Shown: positions 60,579-64,000 of the stretch, piece by piece | Layout of the letters: each line of letters starts with the position of its first letter | Numbering within the stretch: position 1 is the stretch's first letter | Source: an uncultured Pseudomonadales bacterium | GTDB lineage: Bacteria > Pseudomonadota > Gammaproteobacteria > Pseudomonadales > Pseudohongiellaceae | Assembly: GCA_943789485.1 (NCBI GenBank) | Contig: CALSUH010000027.1 | Coordinates: 1-64,000, forward strand | Reading direction: 5' to 3' | DNA: 64,000 bases | The notes under the pieces: model-generated | The model's database searches: none | Seen by the model: the letters and a program-made list of their open reading frames with translations, nothing else | Told to the model about the DNA's origin: nothing | Program-made: the position numbers and the translations under genes

Positions 60579-62663
60579 TCATAACTGTAATTCATAGTTA
60601 ACTCCGATCATTCGAGGCTCACCGAATTGAAGATAGGGTTCAGGCGTATAGCCTTTTCTTGGATCATTACCGAACTCTCCAAAGAAGAACCCCCTAACGG
60701 CATAGTCTTGATTGGTAAGATTACGCCCCCAAAAACTCAGGCTCCAGCGTTCGCCAGAATAGCTGAGATTCATATTCAGCAATTCATAGGGATCGCTTTG
60801 CACGCTGTGACTGTCGGAAAAATAGAAATCGTCTTTCGCATCCAGTGAGACGGAAAGAGACCAGGCACCTAGATTATAATCAGCTGCAAGATGCGCCATA
60901 TAGCCCGGCGCATGAGCCTGATCACGCCCGGACAGATCCTGATTCTCAGAATTGATAAAAGAATCGAAGGTAGCATCCAACAACCCTAAGCTGGCTGTTA
61001 GACCCAGCTGCTCTGAGGCATACCACACCGCTTCAAATTCAACACCGTTATTCGTCCCCTGGGCCGCGTTGCCTATGAAATCGACGAACTCTGTACTCCC
61101 GTTGGCACGGATTCTTCCTGTGGAACTCTTTACCTGTTGTTCGTGCCTGTCATCGTGAAACAAGGCGGCTTTCAAGTGTAATTTGTTCTCAAGTAGATTC
61201 GATTTGACTCCCAACTCATATTCAATCAGGAACTCTTCGCCGAACTCTCGCAAGTCCGCATCCAATGTACCATCGGTGTTAAAGCCACCAGCCTTATAGC
61301 CCCGGGCAATGCTGGCGTAGGCCATGGTATTCGAATTCAGAAGGTACTTGGCAGCGATTCGACCTCCCCAGAGAGATTCGGCAGGCGAGAAGCCGAGTAG
61401 TTCTGAGTCTCTATAGCTCGTGTCGCGCCTCTCGACTCTTAGCCCTGTTTCGAGAGTCAGTTTTTCTCTAAGCGAAGAATCCAATTGGAAGAAGACAGCC
61501 GCCGTACTGAAGTCGTAATCGCTGCGGAAGTCCGCAGCCAGGAAGGTGTACTCCCGTCTCAATGATTCAGTACTATTGAGCGCGTACACGCCGAACAGCC
61601 AATCGGTAGAATCGGAGAATAACCGGCTACTATCATTCGATATAAACCTCAGCTCCAGACTCTGGGTTTCTCGATCACGGATATAACTGTCCCGAGACAT
61701 ATAGCCATCCGGATGTATTCCTGCAAAGGTCCAATCCTCGTCGTAAGCATATTCCATATTTGAGTCAGCGAGACCTAGTATGAGTTTTAAATCAAAATTC
61801 TCCAGCTGCCAGCTACTGTCAATTGCCAATGCGAGAGATTCTTGCTGGTCCCGCCCAGGTTCGTCAGAAAGCGTGGTGCGTGAATTGTCCAAAGTAAATG
61901 CATCGTAACCGTTGTCGATATCTACGTGGGATAGAGAAAGGTCCAGTCTCCAGCTGGCGGAGATTTCTGCACTTAATTTCCCCCGAACAGACATCTCGTC
62001 CTGTGCATTGTTTTTCTTCGTTTGCAGAAACGAGTTTTCATAGTAGCCATCGGATCTATGACTTCCCACCGCCAATCGTGCGCTAACAGCTTCGGTCACC
62101 GGTCCGGTTACCATTGCCGAAATCGTCTGTGTATTGTAATCCGCAGCGCCGAGTCTCAGGTTCGCTGCAAACTGATCTTGGGGATCATTGGTCTTGACGT
62201 TAATCAAACCAGCCAGTGCATTGGCACCGTATCTCGTTCCCTGCGGTCCTCTTAGCACTTCAACCTGCTCAACATCCATCATGGTGGCAATGGTAGCCGC
62301 TCCGCTGAAGTCCACATTGTCCACTAGAAAACCAACCGAGGGGTTGATAGGCGCGACAAATTGACTGCGCTCACCGATGCCCCGAATCTGAAAAAACCGT
62401 GCGCGATTGGAGCCAGAAGCATAGTTAACATTGGGAATGACATTCACCAGTTCCTCAAAATGTTGAGCCGACCTAGACTTTATGGCAGCTTCAGTCATCA
62501 CCGTGACGCTGGTTGCCAACTCCAACTCGCTTCTAGCCCTAAAATCGGCGGTAACGACAATTTCTTCGATAGTATTTTCTGCGGCAGCAGCTAGACCCTG
62601 CGTGAGGCTCAGCAAGACTGGCAACAGTAAGGTGAAGTAGGGTGTGCGACGAACGTTAGACAT
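60579..62663 (-). CDS. TonB-dependent receptor, probable thiamine receptor
   Basis: Outer-membrane active transporter, about 694 aa. Signal peptide (FTLLLPVLLSLTQGLAAAAE), TonB box-like IEEIVVTADFR, plug domain (VNVIPNVNYASGSNRARFFQ, VEVLRGPQGTRYGANALAGL) and a 22-strand barrel ending in ...GVNYELQL. I chose the ATG at 62663 because GGAGAGA lies just upstream. A TPP riboswitch precedes it, so the ligand is likely thiamine or a phosphate or precursor of it. First gene of the operon. Confidence 0.92.
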   Translation of the reverse strand: MSNVRRTPYFTLLLPVLLSLTQGLAAAAENTIEEIVVTADFRARSELELATSVTVMTEAAIKSRSAQHFEELVNVIPNVNYASGSNRARFFQIRGIGERSQFVAPINPSVGFLVDNVDFSGAATIATMMDVEQVEVLRGPQGTRYGANALAGLINVKTNDPQDQFAANLRLGAADYNTQTISAMVTGPVTEAVSARLAVGSHRSDGYYENSFLQTKKNNAQDEMSVRGKLSAEISASWRLDLSLSHVDIDNGYDAFTLDNSRTTLSDEPGRDQQESLALAIDSSWQLENFDLKLILGLADSNMEYAYDEDWTFAGIHPDGYMSRDSYIRDRETQSLELRFISNDSSRLFSDSTDWLFGVYALNSTESLRREYTFLAADFRSDYDFSTAAVFFQLDSSLREKLTLETGLRVERRDTSYRDSELLGFSPAESLWGGRIAAKYLLNSNTMAYASIARGYKAGGFNTDGTLDADLREFGEEFLIEYELGVKSNLLENKLHLKAALFHDDRHEQQVKSSTGRIRANGSTEFVDFIGNAAQGTNNGVEFEAVWYASEQLGLTASLGLLDATFDSFINSENQDLSGRDQAHAPGYMAHLAADYNLGAWSLSVSLDAKDDFYFSDSHSVQSDPYELLNMNLSYSGERWSLSFWGRNLTNQDYAVRGFFFGEFGNDPRKGYTPEPYLQFGEPRMIGVNYELQL

Positions 62664-62665
62664 GA

Positions 62666-62692
62666 GTCTCTCCAAAAATTAATTTTAGAGAC
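62666..62692 (-). promoter_or_regulatory. Hairpin sequestering the ribosome site of the thiamine receptor gene
   Basis: In the leader, GTCTCT (complement of 62687-62692) can pair with AGAGAC (complement of 62666-62671), with an inner AAAATT/AATTTT stem. The AGAGAC arm is part of the Shine-Dalgarno GGAGAGA, so the hairpin would block translation. It may be the expression platform of the TPP riboswitch. Confidence 0.5.
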
Positions 62693-62729
62693 CCGGTATT
62701 AATTGGACGTGTGATGAGATGTGGTGCGC

Positions 62730-62825
62730 ATCCTTTTCCTACGCCGGTACTAACCGGATCAGGTTCTAGGGTTGACTGGCTTTAACCAGAATCTCAGATC
62801 AATTGACCACCCCTAAGGAACTAGG
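62730..62825 (-). promoter_or_regulatory. TPP riboswitch (THI element)
   Basis: On the minus strand all conserved blocks occur in order: AGGGGTG, the CTGAGA pyrimidine-sensor loop, ACCCTAGAACCTGATCC, then GGTTAGTACCGGCGTAGGAA, which fits the THI consensus. It lies about 70 bases upstream of the receptor start and should turn the uptake operon off when thiamine pyrophosphate is abundant. Confidence 0.95.
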
Positions 62826-63000
62826 CCAGTATACCATTAGGTGCACCAATAGTTGAAAAGAAATAGTTATAAAGCTGGGCATAGTAGTTGCCAAGGAATA
62901 GTCTGGCAGCTGGCATAGGTTTTTATAAAAAGATAGTTTTCTACAGCCTTCACGAGCTTAGCTAGTTAGAAATCCCCTTCATGGCATAAGAGTTATTGTA

Positions 63001-63528
63001 ATGAATACTGAAATATTAGTTATTACGGGCCCCGAATCTTCTGGTAAAACTACCCTCGCAAGCCAGCTTTCTGATTACTGGAAAAGCCCTCTTGTTTCAG
63101 AAGTTGCCAGAGACTATCTCACTGAGAAAAAAATTTATCAGCAGCATGACTTATTGAGAATCGCCAAGCAGCAACATAAACAGGAACAAGCACTTCTTTC
63201 TCATTTCCCAGAAAAAATAGTTTGCGACACGGATTTACTAGTTATTATGATCTGGAGCGAAGTTAAGTATGGGCACTGTGACCCCTGGATTACTACTACG
63301 TTTGAAAACAGCATCAAACAGAAAAATTCTACAAGATATTATTATTTATGTGATTACAACATCCCATGGCAAGTTGATCCGCTTCGAGAAAACCCGCATA
63401 ACCGCGACGAATTATTTACTTTGTATCTTCAAAAAATCGACGAATATAAACTAAATCACAGCGTAGTAAAAGGTAGTCAGCGGATACGTTTGCAGCAAGT
63501 TCTAACAGGCCCAAACTCTCGTAATTAA
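63001..63528 (+). CDS. NadR-like P-loop kinase, possible thiamine or nucleoside kinase
   Basis: 175 aa, AAA_28-type ATPase domain related to the ribosylnicotinamide kinase part of NadR. Walker A TGPESSGKTTLASQLSDYW, an EVARDYLTE motif typical of NadR, KIVCDTDLLVIMIWSEVKYG (Walker B-like DTDL) and the CDYNIPWQVDPLREN lid. It diverges from the thiamine uptake operon. With PnuC permeases such kinases trap nicotinamide riboside; beside a TPP-riboswitch pnuT operon, thiamine phosphorylation is an alternative. Function not settled by sequence. Confidence 0.82.
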   Translation: MNTEILVITGPESSGKTTLASQLSDYWKSPLVSEVARDYLTEKKIYQQHDLLRIAKQQHKQEQALLSHFPEKIVCDTDLLVIMIWSEVKYGHCDPWITTTFENSIKQKNSTRYYYLCDYNIPWQVDPLRENPHNRDELFTLYLQKIDEYKLNHSVVKGSQRIRLQQVLTGPNSRN

Positions 63529-63750
63529 GCTTGAAGTTTTCGCGATAAGAGTACCAGCGCATCGTCTTGTGGTGTGGTTGATGCAGGGCTTCACATACGG
63601 GCTAGACATAACAATAAGCTATTGATTAGCGCATACCCAGACAGGTAATTTCTTGCATAATCGATCAGCACAAGATTGCCGAACTGAGTGATCGAGCACA
63701 AACTAAACTGTGCTCTGAATTTTCCTAAGTAATTGGTACAAATTGCTTTT

Positions 63751-64000
63751 TTAGGTCAAATATCGCGCCATGGCACACCAATATTCAATACCAAAGCCTA
63801 ATGCTTGGTCATTGAAGTCATAAGAAGGATTGTGCAAAGGCTGTGCATAGTTATCATGCTCCTCACCATTACCCATCAAAATATAAGCGCCGGGTTTACA
63901 GCTAAGCATCTGCGCGAAATCTTCAGAAAAACTAACCGGGCCATACTGGGCATCTGCCGTTGCTCTGGGTATCGCGTTTGCTACGGCAGCACAAATTGCA
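63751..64000 (-). CDS. M20-family amidohydrolase (partial, 5' end outside window)
   Basis: The minus strand encodes the last 82 residues of a peptidase M20/hippurate-hydrolase-type protein: GPVSFSEDFAQMLSCKPGAY with the metal-binding region, GNGEEHDNYAQPLHNPSYDF and NDQALGFGIEYWCAMARYLT, ending at a TAA (63751-63753). The start lies beyond the right edge. Members hydrolyse N-acyl or amide bonds of amino acids. Confidence 0.85.
   Translation of the reverse strand, partial: AICAAVANAIPRATADAQYGPVSFSEDFAQMLSCKPGAYILMGNGEEHDNYAQPLHNPSYDFNDQALGFGIEYWCAMARYLT

Overview
The window reads as a chromosomal segment of a marine gammaproteobacterium. No phage, insertion sequence, CRISPR array or tRNA was seen. 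Gene order follows the Pseudomonas-type core chromosome: mraZ, rnpB, rsmI, lpoA, yraN, diaA, dolP, sspB/sspA, petBC/petA, rpsI/rplM, zapE, cysD/cysNC, nif3, algW/degS, hisD/hisG/murA/ibaG/mlaC, yrbG, kdsD/kdsC, lptCAB, rpoN, ptsN, rapZ, npr. A second Pseudomonas-like block follows: an aminotransferase, dksA, gluQ, cbrX, cbrA, cbrB and pcnB. The many Na+-coupled systems (SSS symporter, AGCS symporter, Ca2+/Na+ antiporter, membrane pyrophosphatase) fit a marine lifestyle. The lineage (Pseudomonadales/Cellvibrionales-like) is inferred from synteny alone.

Layout. 0-17.7 kb: cell-wall and translation housekeeping, a bc1 complex with a fused cytochrome b/c1, ribosomal proteins, sulfate activation and a DegS-type protease. 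17.7-24 kb: histidine, peptidoglycan and lipid-trafficking genes, several broken by one-base shifts. 23.9-32.4 kb: the LPS-transport/rpoN/nitrogen-PTS block, in which nearly every gene (kdsD, kdsC, lptC, lptA, lptB, rpoN, ptsN, mgtE, yjgA) carries one or more indels while rapZ and npr are clean. Because these include normally essential genes whose residues remain recognisable in alternating frames, sequence error is more likely than true decay. 32.5-47 kb: Na+-coupled transporters, Mrp, membrane pyrophosphatase, several unrecognised envelope proteins, a DksA-like zinc-finger protein, a PLP sulfur enzyme and sfsA. 47.4-57.6 kb: dksA-gluQ-cbrXAB-pcnB, a deoxynucleoside kinase and a flavoprotein. 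57.8-64 kb: secreted proteins and a TPP-riboswitch-controlled thiamine uptake operon next to a NadR-like kinase.

The most interesting signal is the gene-free stretch after cbrB (53.5-54.3 kb). It holds a sigma-54 promoter with exact GG-N10-GC spacing. Downstream is a roughly 235-nt region with four clusters of AANAANAA (Hfq/Crc-type) motifs, internal hairpins and a final 11-bp GC-rich stem. By position, promoter class and motif content this is a strong candidate for a CrcZ-like Hfq-titrating small RNA outside Pseudomonas. Together with CbrA (sensor), CbrB (NtrC-type activator with GAFTGA) and RpoN (26.9 kb) it would make a complete carbon-catabolite-control circuit. The second notable system is the thiamine cluster: a TPP riboswitch with a Shine-Dalgarno-sequestering hairpin, a TonB receptor, a YkoF-like thiamine-binding protein and a PnuC-family permease (probably PnuT), facing a NadR-like P-loop kinase that may trap the imported vitamin.
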